Numbered from the stretch's first letter, positions 8,090-16,799 are shown. The stretch is DNA of 64,000 nucleotides from Streptomyces xanthochromogenes (GCF_014650455.1 NZ_BMUZ01000003.1:620001-684000); one strand, 5' to 3'. Numbers and translations are program-made. The notes: generated by a model from the sequence alone, not told the origin.

Positions 8090-9280
8090 TCAGTCCCGCT
8101 CCGCGTCGAAGGCGGCGAACATGTCGAGCAACGGCTGCGGCGCCCGCGCGTTGAAGATGGCCTCAAGACCGTCGGCGGACTCGCGGGCCGTCGCCTCGCT
8201 GCGCGGGAAGAGTGCCTCCTCGTACGCCGCGAGGGCCGCCTCGGTGTCACCGGCGTGCCGGGCCAGAGCGAGCCCGAGGTCGGCGCCGTCCTTCATGGCG
8301 AGGTTGGCTCCCTCGCCGGCGAACGGGGACATCAGATGCGCCGCGTCACCGAGCAGGGTCACTCCAGGCACCCGCTCCCAGCGGTGGCCGATGGGCAGGG
8401 CGTGGATCGGCCGGGCGGTGAGCGGGCCGTCGGCGTCGGTGACCAACTGCCGCAGGGCGGGCGCCCAGTCGGCGAAGTGGGCCAGGAGCGCCGTCCTGGC
8501 GGCGGCCGTGTCGGTGAAGTCGATGGTGGACAGCCAGTCCTCGTCGGCACGGAGCGCCGTGTAGAGGTGCAGGCTGCCGTCGGTCTCCCGGTGGCCCAGG
8601 AATCCCTTGTCGTCCCCCAGGGCGAAGAACATGCCGCCGCCGATCAGCCGCGCGGCCTCCGGGTGGCGGGCCTCGGCGTCCAGGAGGTCGAGTTCGACGA
8701 AGGAGATCCCGGTGTACGCGGGGGTCGCGGCGGACAGCAGCGGCCGTACCCGGGACCAGGCGCCGTCGGCACCGATCAGGAGGGCGGTGGTGAACACGCT
8801 GCCGTCGGCGAGCGTCACCTCGTGCACTCCCCCGCCGGTCGGGCGGGCGCCGGTGATCTTCGTGTTCCAGTGCACCGCGCCGGGCGGCAGCGATCCGAGG
8901 AGCAGCCCCCGCAGATCGCCGCGGTCGATCTCCGGCCGGCCACCGGTGCCGTCGTCGGGCTCCTCGCGCAGGACGTGGGCGTGCTTGTCGAGGACGCGCA
9001 TCGACTGACCGCCGGGGTGCACCTTGGCGAGGAACTCGTCGTGCAACTGGGCCGCGCGCAGAGCCTCTTGGCCCGTTTCCTCGTGGATGTCGAGCATGCC
9101 GCCCTGGGTGCGGGCGTCCGGCGACGCGTCGAGGTCGAAGACGTCGGCGTGGATTCCGTTCACCCGCAGGACCCTGGCCAGGGTGAGGCCGCCGAGCCCG
9201 GCGCCGATGATGGCGACGTCGTGGTGCGGGATGCCGGTGGGGGCGGACGGGTTCGCGGTGGTGTTCGGCTGAATGCTCAT
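8090..9280 (-). CDS. TetX-like FAD-dependent monooxygenase
   Basis: A 396-residue flavoprotein; ATG at 9280 follows AGAGGA at seven bases. Residues 22-34 hold the FAD dinucleotide motif VAIIGAGLGGLTLA. The GGMLDIHEETGQEAL segment, the EIDRGDLRGLLL arginine region and the second FAD motif GDAAHLMSPFAGEGAN line up closely with TetX-type class A flavin monooxygenases (GGTLDLHKGSGQEA and GDAAHLMPPFAGQG, from memory of that family). TetX hydroxylates tetracyclines. Many actinobacterial relatives act on other aromatic compounds, so tetracycline inactivation is a possibility rather than a conclusion. It follows the tetR gene by 68 bases on the same strand and is probably controlled by it. Confidence 0.85.
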   Translation of the reverse strand: MSIQPNTTANPSAPTGIPHHDVAIIGAGLGGLTLARVLRVNGIHADVFDLDASPDARTQGGMLDIHEETGQEALRAAQLHDEFLAKVHPGGQSMRVLDKHAHVLREEPDDGTGGRPEIDRGDLRGLLLGSLPPGAVHWNTKITGARPTGGGVHEVTLADGSVFTTALLIGADGAWSRVRPLLSAATPAYTGISFVELDLLDAEARHPEAARLIGGGMFFALGDDKGFLGHRETDGSLHLYTALRADEDWLSTIDFTDTAAARTALLAHFADWAPALRQLVTDADGPLTARPIHALPIGHRWERVPGVTLLGDAAHLMSPFAGEGANLAMKDGADLGLALARHAGDTEAALAAYEEALFPRSEATARESADGLEAIFNARAPQPLLDMFAAFDAERD

Positions 9281-9348
9281 GCCGGGGTCCTCTGTTTCTT
9301 GTGTGGTGCGCCGAGTGCGGCCGTTGCGCCGGTGGGCCCGTGGCTCCC

Positions 9349-10041
9349 TCAGGGGGTCTCGCGCGGCGTGGTCTTCGTGCCGTTGATCACCGCGCGGAAG
9401 ATCCAGGCGAAGCGCTGTTCGGGCGTGCCGGAGACGAGGTCGTCGCCGAGGGCGGCGATGCGCGGGTAGACGCCGGCGGGCGCCTCGCGCAGGACCGCCG
9501 TGAGCGCGTCGTGCTCGTCGTCGGCCGTAGGGGACTGTGCGCGCGTGGACTGCTCGGCGGCGGTCGCGGTCGCGACCTGGAGCAGCACGTCCACCCCCCA
9601 GGCGGCCTGCGCGTCCGGCACTCCTCCGTCGTGGAGGAGCCCGAGGATGCCCTCGACCAGCGCCAGGTAATGCGGTCCTGACGGCCGGGCGACCAGCGCG
9701 GAGCGAGCCAGGCCGGGATGGGCGAACAGCACCTCGACGTACGAGCCGAGCACCCTGAGCAACCGCTCCCGCCAGTCCCCGCCCGCGTCGACCGGGGCGA
9801 GGTCCACCGCGCCGAGCAGTGCCTCCAGGATGGCTGCGTGCAGCTCGGCGGTGTTGGCCACGTACACGTACAGCGAGGCGGGGCCGGTGTCGAGCTCCTG
9901 GGCCAGGCGCCGCATGGTGACGCGCTGCAGCCCTTCGGATTCCATCAGCCGCACGGCCGTCGAGACGATGCCCGCGTGGGTGAGCGCGGACTTGGCGGGC
10001 CGCTCGCGGCGGCTGCGGGGGCTGGAGGGCTGCGAAGTCAC
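9349..10041 (-). CDS. TetR-family transcriptional regulator
   Basis: A 230-residue protein. The start is taken as GTG at 10039-10041; the frame is open further upstream, but the reading before this codon crosses palindromic operators. The N-terminal helix-turn-helix is clear: SALTHAGIVSTAVRLMESEGLQRVTMRRLAQELDTGPASLYVYVANTAELHAAIL at residues 18-72. The C-terminal domain (VDAGGDWRERLLRVLGSYVEVLFAHPGLARSALVA) is of the TetR_C type found with monooxygenases and efflux pumps. It lies directly upstream of the TetX-like gene. Three evenly spaced dyads start 14 bases before its start codon, so autorepression and control of the monooxygenase are expected. Confidence 0.9.
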   Translation of the reverse strand: MTSQPSSPRSRRERPAKSALTHAGIVSTAVRLMESEGLQRVTMRRLAQELDTGPASLYVYVANTAELHAAILEALLGAVDLAPVDAGGDWRERLLRVLGSYVEVLFAHPGLARSALVARPSGPHYLALVEGILGLLHDGGVPDAQAAWGVDVLLQVATATAAEQSTRAQSPTADDEHDALTAVLREAPAGVYPRIAALGDDLVSGTPEQRFAWIFRAVINGTKTTPRETP

Positions 10042-10054
10042 GACACCAAGGTAA

Positions 10055-10096
10055 CGAACATGTTCGTTACGAACAAGTTCGGAGCGAACATGTTCG
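10055..10096. promoter_or_regulatory. Three phased CGAAC-N2-GTTCG operators before tetR
   Basis: CGAACATGTTCG at 10055-10066, CGAACAAGTTCG at 10070-10081 and CGAACATGTTCG at 10085-10096 repeat with exactly 15-bp spacing. The first is the core of a perfect 20-bp palindrome (10051-10070) and the third of an 18-bp one (10082-10099). The spacer of two bases differs from the four of actinobacterial LexA boxes (GAAC-N4-GTTC). They are best read as multiple binding sites for the adjacent TetR protein. Confidence 0.75.
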
Positions 10097-10097
10097 C

Positions 10098-10562
10098 TCA
10101 GGAGCTCTTCCGGTGGGGTCGGTGAGCGAGAGCGGTGTCGGCCGCGTCGAGGATGCTGCCGAAGGAGCGGACGATCATCGGCCGCACGAGAACGCGGGTC
10201 AGCACCGGGCCGAGCAGGGGCAGCTTCATCTCGGCACGGGTCGTCCAGCGCACCAGGGTTCCGCCGTCGACCTCGCTGAAGGTCATGCCGCCGAACTCGT
10301 GCCGGGACGGCGGCACACTGCGCTCCACCACGTACTCCGTGGTGTACGGGGCCTCGTAGCGCGTGATCCGCTCCCTGAGCCAGCCGATCATCCAGAGGTG
10401 GCTGCGCACCGCGCCCACCCCGTACGGCGCCGAGTCGCCCCGGCGGGCCAGGCGGCAACGCAGCACCAACGGTGAGCGGGTGTAGTTGGTGGTGGTCGTG
10501 AGCCAGGTGAAGACGTCGTCGATGGGGGCCGCGATGACGCGCTCGCTGGTCATGGTTTCCAC
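10098..10562 (-). CDS. SRPBCC-family protein (polyketide cyclase/START-like)
   Basis: A 154-residue protein. GTG at 10562 has GAGGAGG nine bases upstream; an alternative ATG at 10553 forms an ATGA overlap with the sigma-factor stop. The profile ERVIAAPIDDVFTWLTTTTNY, then GVGAVRSH, FGGMTFSEVDGGTLVRWTTRAEM and a C-terminal helix (VRPMIVRSFGSILDAADTAL) fits the SRPBCC helix-grip fold, which binds hydrophobic ligands. Translational coupling to the ECF41 sigma factor suggests it is a target or partner of that sigma. Its ligand is unknown. Confidence 0.8.
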   Translation of the reverse strand: METMTSERVIAAPIDDVFTWLTTTTNYTRSPLVLRCRLARRGDSAPYGVGAVRSHLWMIGWLRERITRYEAPYTTEYVVERSVPPSRHEFGGMTFSEVDGGTLVRWTTRAEMKLPLLGPVLTRVLVRPMIVRSFGSILDAADTALAHRPHRKSS

Positions 10563-11527
10563 GGCTGATGACCTCCTCGGTCGAGTGGGCGGACCGTGTC
10601 CGCACGGTGGAGCTTGTCCGGGTTGCGCAGGGCGTACAGGCCGGTGATGAGTCCGCCACGGATCTCGAAGACGACCAGCCAGTCGAGTTCGCCGTCGGCC
10701 AGGAACCGTGCCGCGGGCATGCCGTTGTAGGTGGCGGACTCGATCTCGGTCGCCTCGGTGATGCTGGTACGCGCCACGCCCAGGACGAAGCGCGCGACGT
10801 CGGCGCTGCCGACGACCGGACGGCGCGCCGCGGAGGCCTTCCCGCCGCCGTCCGACATCTGGACGACGTCGGGTGCCATCAGGTCCATCAGCGTCTGGAT
10901 CTCGCCCGTCGACGTCGCGCGCAGGAAGCGCTGGACGATCTCGCGGCTGGCCGCGGAGTCGGGCTCGAAGCGGCGGCGCCGCGCGTGGACGTGCCGCCTT
11001 GCCCGATGGGCGATTTGACGGACCGTCACTTCCGATTTGCCCACCGAGGCGGCGATCTCGCCATGGGGGTAGCCGAACACGTCGTGCAGCACGAACACCG
11101 CGCGCTCGGTGGGGTTCAGCGTCTCCAGGACGAGCATCAGGGCCATCGACACCGACTCGGCCAGGACCACGTCCTCACTCACCGCGGGTCCGGTACGGAT
11201 CGGCTCGGGCAGCCAGGTGCCGACGTACTCCTCGCGGCGGGCCTTGACGGTACGCAGATGGTTGAGGGCCTGGCGGGTCACTACGCGCACCAGATAGGCG
11301 CGCGGATGCCCGACCCCCGCCGCGTCGACCGCGCTCCAGCGCAGATAGCTCTCCTGCAGCACGTCCTCGGCGTCGGCGACGCTGCCCAGCATCTCGTAGG
11401 CGATGGTGAACAGCAGCGCACGGTGCTCGGAGAAGGCATCCTCCTCGATGGCAGTCCCCTGGCCCGCGGCCGCCCCCTCACCGAATCCACCCGAAGTCCC
11501 CGGCATCCCGTCCGGCCCCTTCTCCAC
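10550..11527 (-). CDS. ECF41-type sigma factor with C-terminal SnoaL-like domain
   Basis: A 325-residue protein when started at GTG 11525-11527, which has GGGAGG eight bases upstream. ATG codons at 11506, 11578 and 11632 are alternatives. Sigma region 2 (FSEHRALLFTIAYEMLGSVADAEDVLQESYLRWS) and region 4 (LNPTERAVFVLHDVFGYPHGEIAASVGKSEVTVRQIAHRARRHV) are complete. The linker holds the WLPEP motif, and the C-terminal NTF2/SnoaL-like domain ends in NPDKLHR, both hallmarks of ECF41, where the extension replaces an anti-sigma factor. Members usually activate their own operon and an adjacent small enzyme gene. Here the overlapping SRPBCC gene takes that place. Confidence 0.88.
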   Translation of the reverse strand: MEKGPDGMPGTSGGFGEGAAAGQGTAIEEDAFSEHRALLFTIAYEMLGSVADAEDVLQESYLRWSAVDAAGVGHPRAYLVRVVTRQALNHLRTVKARREEYVGTWLPEPIRTGPAVSEDVVLAESVSMALMLVLETLNPTERAVFVLHDVFGYPHGEIAASVGKSEVTVRQIAHRARRHVHARRRRFEPDSAASREIVQRFLRATSTGEIQTLMDLMAPDVVQMSDGGGKASAARRPVVGSADVARFVLGVARTSITEATEIESATYNGMPAARFLADGELDWLVVFEIRGGLITGLYALRNPDKLHRADTVRPLDRGGHQPWKP

Positions 11528-11752
11528 GTCCGCGCCCTCCCACGGTCGGCACAGCCCCACCGGGCCCTGTATGCCCATCGAGACACCCGGGCCCGCCGAA
11601 GCGTGACAGGCTGCCGGAGTGATGTGCTTCACAACGAGGACCCACCCACACCGATGTGCCGGTCATGTGGGGTCGGAGCACGCCCGACGCGGATTACGTG
11701 AAATGTGTTTCTCCTGATTGTTTGCGCGAATATCACGACCTACCCTGAAGAA

Positions 11753-12079
11753 ATGGGTGCCGTACCTGAACCACACGCCGGCTGGACGTTCCTCACCAAC
11801 CACGCCCGGGTGCTGGCCGCGATCGCCGACGACCCCCAGACCCGCATACGCGACATCGCCGCGCACTGCAGGCTCACCGAGCGGGCCGTTCAGCGGATCA
11901 TCGCGGATCTGGAGGAGGCCGGATACCTCTCCCACACCCGGCACGGACGCTCGAATACCTACCGGATCGAGGCCGGTATTCCGCTGCGGCACCCGGCCGA
12001 GGCGGGACTGACCGTCGCCACCCTCCTCGGTGTCCTCGCCCAGCACGACGAGCAGCGCGGGAAGCAGCCGCACCGCTGA
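11753..12079 (+). CDS. Small winged-helix transcriptional regulator
   Basis: A 108-residue protein. ATG at 11753 is chosen because MGAVPEPHAGWTF begins conserved sequence shared with the remnant at 1493-1663. The weak upstream GAAG and an AT-rich leader make a leaderless or poorly translated message possible. HARVLAAIADDPQTRIRDIAAHCRLTERAVQRIIADLEEAGYLSHTRHGRSNTYRI at residues 18-73 is a winged helix: helix-turn-helix 36-60, wing 62-73. There is no ligand domain. It lies 160 bases upstream of the SpoIIE phosphatase gene on the same strand. Confidence 0.85.
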   Translation: MGAVPEPHAGWTFLTNHARVLAAIADDPQTRIRDIAAHCRLTERAVQRIIADLEEAGYLSHTRHGRSNTYRIEAGIPLRHPAEAGLTVATLLGVLAQHDEQRGKQPHR

Positions 12080-12238
12080 TCGCGGGGTACCGGACCGGGC
12101 ACCGCGCACCCAGGTGACTCACCGTGCTCACCTGCATCTCTTGCGGCGTCTGGTCTGCCGATCGCGCCGGGCGGGGAGAAGATGGGGAAGGCGCTGAGAC
12201 AGGAGTGAGGCACCGGACAGGCTGACGAAGGGCCGACG

Positions 12239-14359
12239 ATGGACGCATCCGAGGTGTTCGAGGAGCGGCTGGGCCCCGTGCGCGTCGCCGCGTCCGAGCC
12301 GGGCGGCCTCCTCGACGTGCTGGGTGTCGCCGCCATCGTCCTCGACGAGGCCGGGCGGATCACCCTGTGGAGCCCGCAGGCCCACGAGCTGTTCGGCTGG
12401 GACGCGCAGGAGGCCCTCGGCCACTCCGCCGCGAAGCTCCTGGTCGCCGAGGAACACCGGTCGCAGGTTCTCGACCTGTTCGCCCGGGTGATGAGCGGCG
12501 GCGGTGCCTGGGCCGGCGTCTTCCCCATCCGGCACAAGGACGGCCGCACGCGGATGGTGGAGTTCCGCAACATGCGGCTCCAGGACGAGCACGGCGGCTT
12601 CTACGCCCTGGGGATCGCCACCGACGAGCCCACGCTGCGTGCCGTGGAGCGCGACCTCGCCCTGTCGGTGCGGCTCGTGTCGCAGTCTCCGATCGGCCTC
12701 GCCGTCCTCGACACGGAACTGCGTTACGTCCTGGTCAACCCGACGCTGGCCCGCATCAACGGCGTCACCCCGGCGGAGCACATCGGGCGTACGGTGCGCG
12801 ACGCCCTGCCGTTCCTGGACCACGAGCACATCGAGGACACGATGCGCCGGGTCCTGGAGACCGGCGTGCCCCTCCTCGACCAGACGGCCATCGGCCGCAC
12901 ACCCGGCGACCTCACCGAGCACGCCTGGAACGTGTCGTACTACCGCCTGGAGGACCCGGCCGGGCGCATCCTCGGCGTCGCGACGTCGATCGTCGACGTC
13001 AGCGAGCAGTACCACGCGGCGAACGAGGCCGCCGAGGCACGACGGCGCCTCGACCTGATCGCCCGTGCGTCGGTACGCATCGGCACCACCCTCGACCTGA
13101 ACCGGACCGCCCACGAACTCGCGGACCTCGTGGTGACCGACCTCGCGGACATCGCGGCCGTCGACCTCCTCGACTCCGTCCTGGACAGCCGGGGCGCCGC
13201 CGAGGACCCCTCGGCCGGGCCCGTGGCCATCAGGGCGCTGGCCGTCGCGGCCGCCTATCCCACCGACGCCCTCCAGGCGGCCGACCCCCCGGGCAACATC
13301 GCCAAGTACAACGCGGAGCGTCTTGTCACGCGCTGTGTGACGACCGCCCGACCGGTGCTGGTCAGCCATGTCGGACCCGGCGACCTGGCGAACATCGCCC
13401 GCGACGACGCGGCGGCCGCCCTCCTCGCCCGCGCGGGCCTGCACTCCTATCTCGCGGTCCCGCTGATCGCACGCGGCGAGGTACTCGGCGCGCTCGACCT
13501 CAAACGGGCCAGGAACCCGCAGCCCTTCACGCACGACGACGCCGTCCTGGCCCTCGAACTCGCCACCAGGGCCGCCGTCTGCATCGACAACGCGCGCTGG
13601 TTCCAGCAGCAGCGCCACGCCGCCCTCGCCCTCCAACAGCACCTGCTCCCCCGCCAGCCGCCCCAGCCCACCGGCCTCGACGTCGCCTATCGCTACCAGC
13701 CGGCCGCCGCGATCGGAGAGGCCGGCGGCGACTGGTTCGACGCCATCCCGGTGGCCGGCGACAAGACCGCCCTGGTCGTGGGCGACGTGATGGGCCACGG
13801 CATCAACGCAGCGGCGACGATGGGGCAGTTGCGCACCGCGACCCGCACGCTTGCCGGGCTCGACCTCGACCCGGCCGACGTACTGCGCCACCTCGACCGC
13901 ATCACCGCCGAGCTGGACGAAACCACGGCGACCTGTGTGTACGCGGTCTACGATCCGCACCGGACGACCTGCCGCATCGCGCTCGCGGGGCATCTGCCGC
14001 CCATCTGGGACCGTCCGGGCCGCGCCCCCCGCTTCCTCCAACTGCCCACCGGGGCGCCGCTCGGCGTGGGCGGCGTGCCGTTCCGGGCGACCACCGTCGA
14101 CTGCGCGCCCGGCGACCGGCTCGTGCTGTACACGGACGGGCTCGTGGAGACCCGGGACCAGCCCATCGACGACCGGCTGCGTGCCCTGCTCGACTCCCTG
14201 ACCCATCACCGGCTGCCCCTGGAGGCGACCTGCGACCGGCTTCTGGCCGCGCTGCCGCCCCCGCAGCGGCACGACGACATCGCCCTGCTGATCGCCCAGG
14301 TGACCCCGTCCAGACGGGCGGCCGACGGCGCCCGCGCGACCCGGGAGGACGGCCGGTAA
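12239..14359 (+). CDS. PAS-PAS-GAF-SpoIIE (PP2C) serine phosphatase
   Basis: A 706-residue cytoplasmic signalling protein; ATG at 12239 follows GAAGGG. PAS 1 at about 24-120 (AAIVLDEAGRITLWSPQAHELFGW), PAS 2 at about 140-255 (GLAVLDTELRYVLVNPTLARINGV), GAF at about 275-455 (RASVRIGTTLDLNRTAHELADLVVTDL). A SpoIIE phosphatase domain covers 475-700, with metal-binding acidic residues in GEAGGDWFDAIP, VGDVMGHG, VLYTDGLVETR and HDDIALLIAQV. There is no HATPase kinase domain, unlike longer relatives. Such proteins dephosphorylate STAS anti-anti-sigma factors and release stress sigma factors. The sensed signal is unknown. The neighbouring winged-helix gene may control it. Confidence 0.9.
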   Translation: MDASEVFEERLGPVRVAASEPGGLLDVLGVAAIVLDEAGRITLWSPQAHELFGWDAQEALGHSAAKLLVAEEHRSQVLDLFARVMSGGGAWAGVFPIRHKDGRTRMVEFRNMRLQDEHGGFYALGIATDEPTLRAVERDLALSVRLVSQSPIGLAVLDTELRYVLVNPTLARINGVTPAEHIGRTVRDALPFLDHEHIEDTMRRVLETGVPLLDQTAIGRTPGDLTEHAWNVSYYRLEDPAGRILGVATSIVDVSEQYHAANEAAEARRRLDLIARASVRIGTTLDLNRTAHELADLVVTDLADIAAVDLLDSVLDSRGAAEDPSAGPVAIRALAVAAAYPTDALQAADPPGNIAKYNAERLVTRCVTTARPVLVSHVGPGDLANIARDDAAAALLARAGLHSYLAVPLIARGEVLGALDLKRARNPQPFTHDDAVLALELATRAAVCIDNARWFQQQRHAALALQQHLLPRQPPQPTGLDVAYRYQPAAAIGEAGGDWFDAIPVAGDKTALVVGDVMGHGINAAATMGQLRTATRTLAGLDLDPADVLRHLDRITAELDETTATCVYAVYDPHRTTCRIALAGHLPPIWDRPGRAPRFLQLPTGAPLGVGGVPFRATTVDCAPGDRLVLYTDGLVETRDQPIDDRLRALLDSLTHHRLPLEATCDRLLAALPPPQRHDDIALLIAQVTPSRRAADGARATREDGR

Positions 14360-14430
14360 TCACGCCCGGGCACCCCGTTCGCCGCAGCGCGGGGTGTACG
14401 AACCGGGCCCACGGGGCACCCGGTAGCTCT

Positions 14431-14745
14431 ATGACCACCTACGTCGTAACGATCCCCGGCACCCTCCTCGCGGAGCGCACCGAGGCGACCATCAAGACCC
14501 TCGAGAACGCCCTGCGCCCGGCCGATCCGCGGGGCACCCAGCTGGGCGAGGCCGAGCATCTGGAGATGCTCACCTTCTACAGCGGGTCCTCGGCGTTCAG
14601 CATCCGCCTGGAGGTGGAGGCCGACGACACCAAGGCCGCCGAACAGCAGGCCCGCCAGACGGTCTCCGCCGCGCTGCGGACGGCGGGCTACTCGCAGGAC
14701 CAGGCGCCGCTGGGCGACGCGACCATCACGGGAATCACCGAATAG
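14431..14745 (+). CDS. Hypothetical cytoplasmic protein, 104 residues
   Basis: ATG at 14431, 71 bases after the phosphatase stop, with no convincing ribosome binding site (the GGTAGCTCT before it is weak). The sequence MTTYVVTIPGTLLAERTEATIKTLENAL, later FSIRLEVEADDTKAAEQQARQTVSAALRTAGY, suggests an alpha/beta fold with a C-terminal amphipathic helix. There is no signal peptide, transmembrane segment or known motif. Codon use is typical, so it is probably real. A hairpin 76 bases downstream could end the phosphatase transcript. I do not recognise the family. Confidence 0.65.
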   Translation: MTTYVVTIPGTLLAERTEATIKTLENALRPADPRGTQLGEAEHLEMLTFYSGSSAFSIRLEVEADDTKAAEQQARQTVSAALRTAGYSQDQAPLGDATITGITE

Positions 14746-14821
14746 ACCCCGTGGCGCGCGAGCACCACGCGAACACCGAACGACTGACGACGGCAGCGCC
14801 CGGGCGTGGCCGACCTCCTCC

Positions 14822-14846
14822 AACTCCCTTCGGCTGTAAGGGAGTT
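14822..14846 (+). terminator. Hairpin terminator after 14431-14745
   Basis: AACTCCCTT and AAGGGAGTT form a perfect 9-bp stem around the loop CGGCTGT. It lies between the rightward hypothetical gene and the end of the leftward vanZ-like gene, so it could act on both transcripts. Confidence 0.5.
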
Positions 14847-14947
14847 CGCGAAGAAGGTTCGGACACCCCGGGCGCTGCCGTGCAAGCAGGCCGTGTTGTT
14901 TCGAGGTTCCACGAGGTTCAGGAGGGACCCTGCGCGCCCCGCCCCCC

Positions 14948-14979
14948 GCGACGGGGCGACGGGGCGACGGGGCGACGGG
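14948..14979. repeat. 8-bp tandem repeat GCGACGGG, four copies
   Basis: Four consecutive copies of GCGACGGG sit between the hairpin at 14822 and the stop codon of the vanZ-like gene. This is simple-sequence DNA in a gap, possibly length-variable between strains. Confidence 0.55.
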
Positions 14980-14985
14980 ATCAGC

Positions 14986-15621
14986 TCACCGGACCGGCTT
15001 GCGCACCGCCCTCAGGATCGCGGGCAGGCGCGGCTTCGAGGTGGCGGGCAGGTCGCCGGCATCCGGGGAGGAAGCGTCCGCGGCTTCCACCGGCCGGCCC
15101 TCGGGAACGCCCGCCTCGGCCGGGCGGCGCTGCCACCAGTGGTGGCGCCGGGGGTGCAGGGCGCGGCCGAGCCTGCGGCCGAGCAGCAGGTAACCGGCAA
15201 AGGCGCCGGTCGAGTTGAGGATGACGTCGTCGATGTCGAAGGCGCGTCCCGTGACGAGCAGTCCCTGAGCCACCTCGACGGTGAGCATCACGAAGGCGGT
15301 CACGAGGACCACCCGCACGAGCCCGCGCGTCCTCGGGAACAGCACGGGCAGCAGCACGCCGAACGGCATGCCCAGCACCACGTTGCCGCCGACCTGCTTC
15401 ACCGCGTCCCGCCAGTCGGGCTGAGCCAGGTAGGCGCGGATGGAACTGCCGGGGTGCAGATTGGTGTGCGTGAATCGCACGGACGCCGGCGAGGGAACCA
15501 GGGTGGCCTTGGCCAGCACCACCGCAAAGGCCACCATGCAGACGAATCCGACGATCAGCACGGCCACGCGGGCCGCCACCGCTGCCCAGGAACGGCGTTG
15601 AAGCCGGGGTTCTGATGCCAT
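14986..15621 (-). CDS. VanZ-family membrane protein
   Basis: A 211-residue protein; ATG at 15621 follows GGGGATG. Transmembrane segments lie near 14-36 (VAVLIVGFVCMVAFAVVL), 82-100 (VGGNVVLGMPFGVLLPVLF), 108-126 and 140-158. The family pattern GNVVLGMPFG, then VEVAQGLLVTGRAFDIDDVILNSTGAFAGYLL is conserved. The Arg/His-rich tail (ALHPRRHHWWQRR) is cytoplasmic. VanZ proteins are associated with low-level teicoplanin resistance in enterococci, but most actinobacterial members have no assigned function. It stands alone on its strand. Confidence 0.85.
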   Translation of the reverse strand: MASEPRLQRRSWAAVAARVAVLIVGFVCMVAFAVVLAKATLVPSPASVRFTHTNLHPGSSIRAYLAQPDWRDAVKQVGGNVVLGMPFGVLLPVLFPRTRGLVRVVLVTAFVMLTVEVAQGLLVTGRAFDIDDVILNSTGAFAGYLLLGRRLGRALHPRRHHWWQRRPAEAGVPEGRPVEAADASSPDAGDLPATSKPRLPAILRAVRKPVR

Positions 15622-15901
15622 GCCATCCCCAGTACCCGCTGCGCATGGGCGCACGCCCTCGGCTCCGGCCGCAGTCAAAGGCGGCGCGGCTCTCAACACG
15701 GGCCGCCCACCGCAGAGTTCGCGCAACGGCGGAGCGCGGATCTATTGACGCGCACACGCCGGGGTTCTACGGTTTCCCCGTTCACATCCAGGCATGTCGT
15801 TCAGCATACGGAACTTGAGCTATGGAGCGCGCCGTCTCGCAACGGCCCCGCACCAGGCACCAGGCACGGAGTAACCCTCACCCCCCACGAAAGGGTCCCT
15901 C

Positions 15902-16744
15902 ATGCGCATACGCCCTCTGCTCCTCCCCCTCGGCACCGCCGCCCTCGCCGTCGTCAGCAGTCTCGCCTTCGCGGTCCCCGCATCCTCAACCCCCCGCGCC
16001 GACACAGGCGTTGCGGTGCAGAGAAGCAGCGCCGCCGGCACCCTCGGCCCGGCCGCGAGCACGTCGGTCGCCCCCGGAGGCAACTTCGACCTGTCGGTGT
16101 GGGAGCTGCAGGAGCCGGTGGGCTCCCCCGGTTCACCGACCACCATTCCCTCGTCCCGCCTCCAGGGCGCGAACGGCTTCCAGGACTCGTACTTCTACAC
16201 GGACACCCGCGACGGCGCGATGACCTTCTGGGCCCCGGAGAAGGGCGTGACCACGCCGAACTCCAACTACGCCCGTTCCGAGCTTCGCGAGATGAACCGC
16301 GACGGCAGCCCCGCGAACTGGTCGTTGAGCGGCTCGCACAGGCTCGACGCGACGCTGCGCGTGGTGTCGGTGACGTCCAACGTCTGCGTCGGACAGATCC
16401 ACCTCGGCACCGGCGGCTCGTCCACCAAACCGCTGGTGGAGCTGTACTACCGCGCCTCCGGCGACATCGTCCTCGGCACGGAGAACTCGCCCTCGGGCGG
16501 CCAGACGACGCACACGGTGGGCCATGTGGCGGTCGGCAAGACGTGGAGCTACACGATCGCCGTCTCGGGAGGTCACACCGTCGATCTGACGGTCAACGGG
16601 AGCACGACCCACTACGCGATCCCGTCCTCCTTCGACGGCTACCGCCAGTACTTCAAGGCGGGCTCGTACAACCAGTCGTCCTCCAGCAGCACCACCAAGG
16701 GCGCGCGCGTCGCCTTCTACGGCCTCGGCGTCTCACACAGCTGA
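15902..16744 (+). CDS. Secreted alginate lyase, polysaccharide lyase family 7
   Basis: A 280-residue protein with ATG at 15902 behind GAAAGG. Signal peptide about 1-32 (LLLPLGTAALAVVSSLAFAVPASS). The PL7 catalytic signature is complete: RSELREM (RxEx[RK]), GQIHLG (Q-[IV]-H with the catalytic His) and YFKAGSYNQ near the C-terminus with the catalytic Tyr. QIH with Ile at the middle position is often associated with polyguluronate or mixed activity; the substrate is otherwise inferred. There is no separate carbohydrate-binding module. A marine or algal-litter lifestyle, or use of bacterial alginate, would fit. Confidence 0.93.
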   Translation: MRIRPLLLPLGTAALAVVSSLAFAVPASSTPRADTGVAVQRSSAAGTLGPAASTSVAPGGNFDLSVWELQEPVGSPGSPTTIPSSRLQGANGFQDSYFYTDTRDGAMTFWAPEKGVTTPNSNYARSELREMNRDGSPANWSLSGSHRLDATLRVVSVTSNVCVGQIHLGTGGSSTKPLVELYYRASGDIVLGTENSPSGGQTTHTVGHVAVGKTWSYTIAVSGGHTVDLTVNGSTTHYAIPSSFDGYRQYFKAGSYNQSSSSSTTKGARVAFYGLGVSHS

Positions 16745-16799
16745 CTGTGCGGCCGTCCAGTCATGTGAACCGTTCATCCAGGTGAATCGCCGGCCGTGC

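Noticed and set aside
10055..10096. LexA/SOS boxes
   Set aside because: Actinobacterial SOS boxes have GAAC and GTTC separated by four bases. All three dyads here have two, and they lie before a tetR gene.
12128..14272. A 714-codon open frame on the - strand
   Set aside because: It is the mirror of the SpoIIE phosphatase frame and has an Arg/Gly/Val-rich composition without domains.
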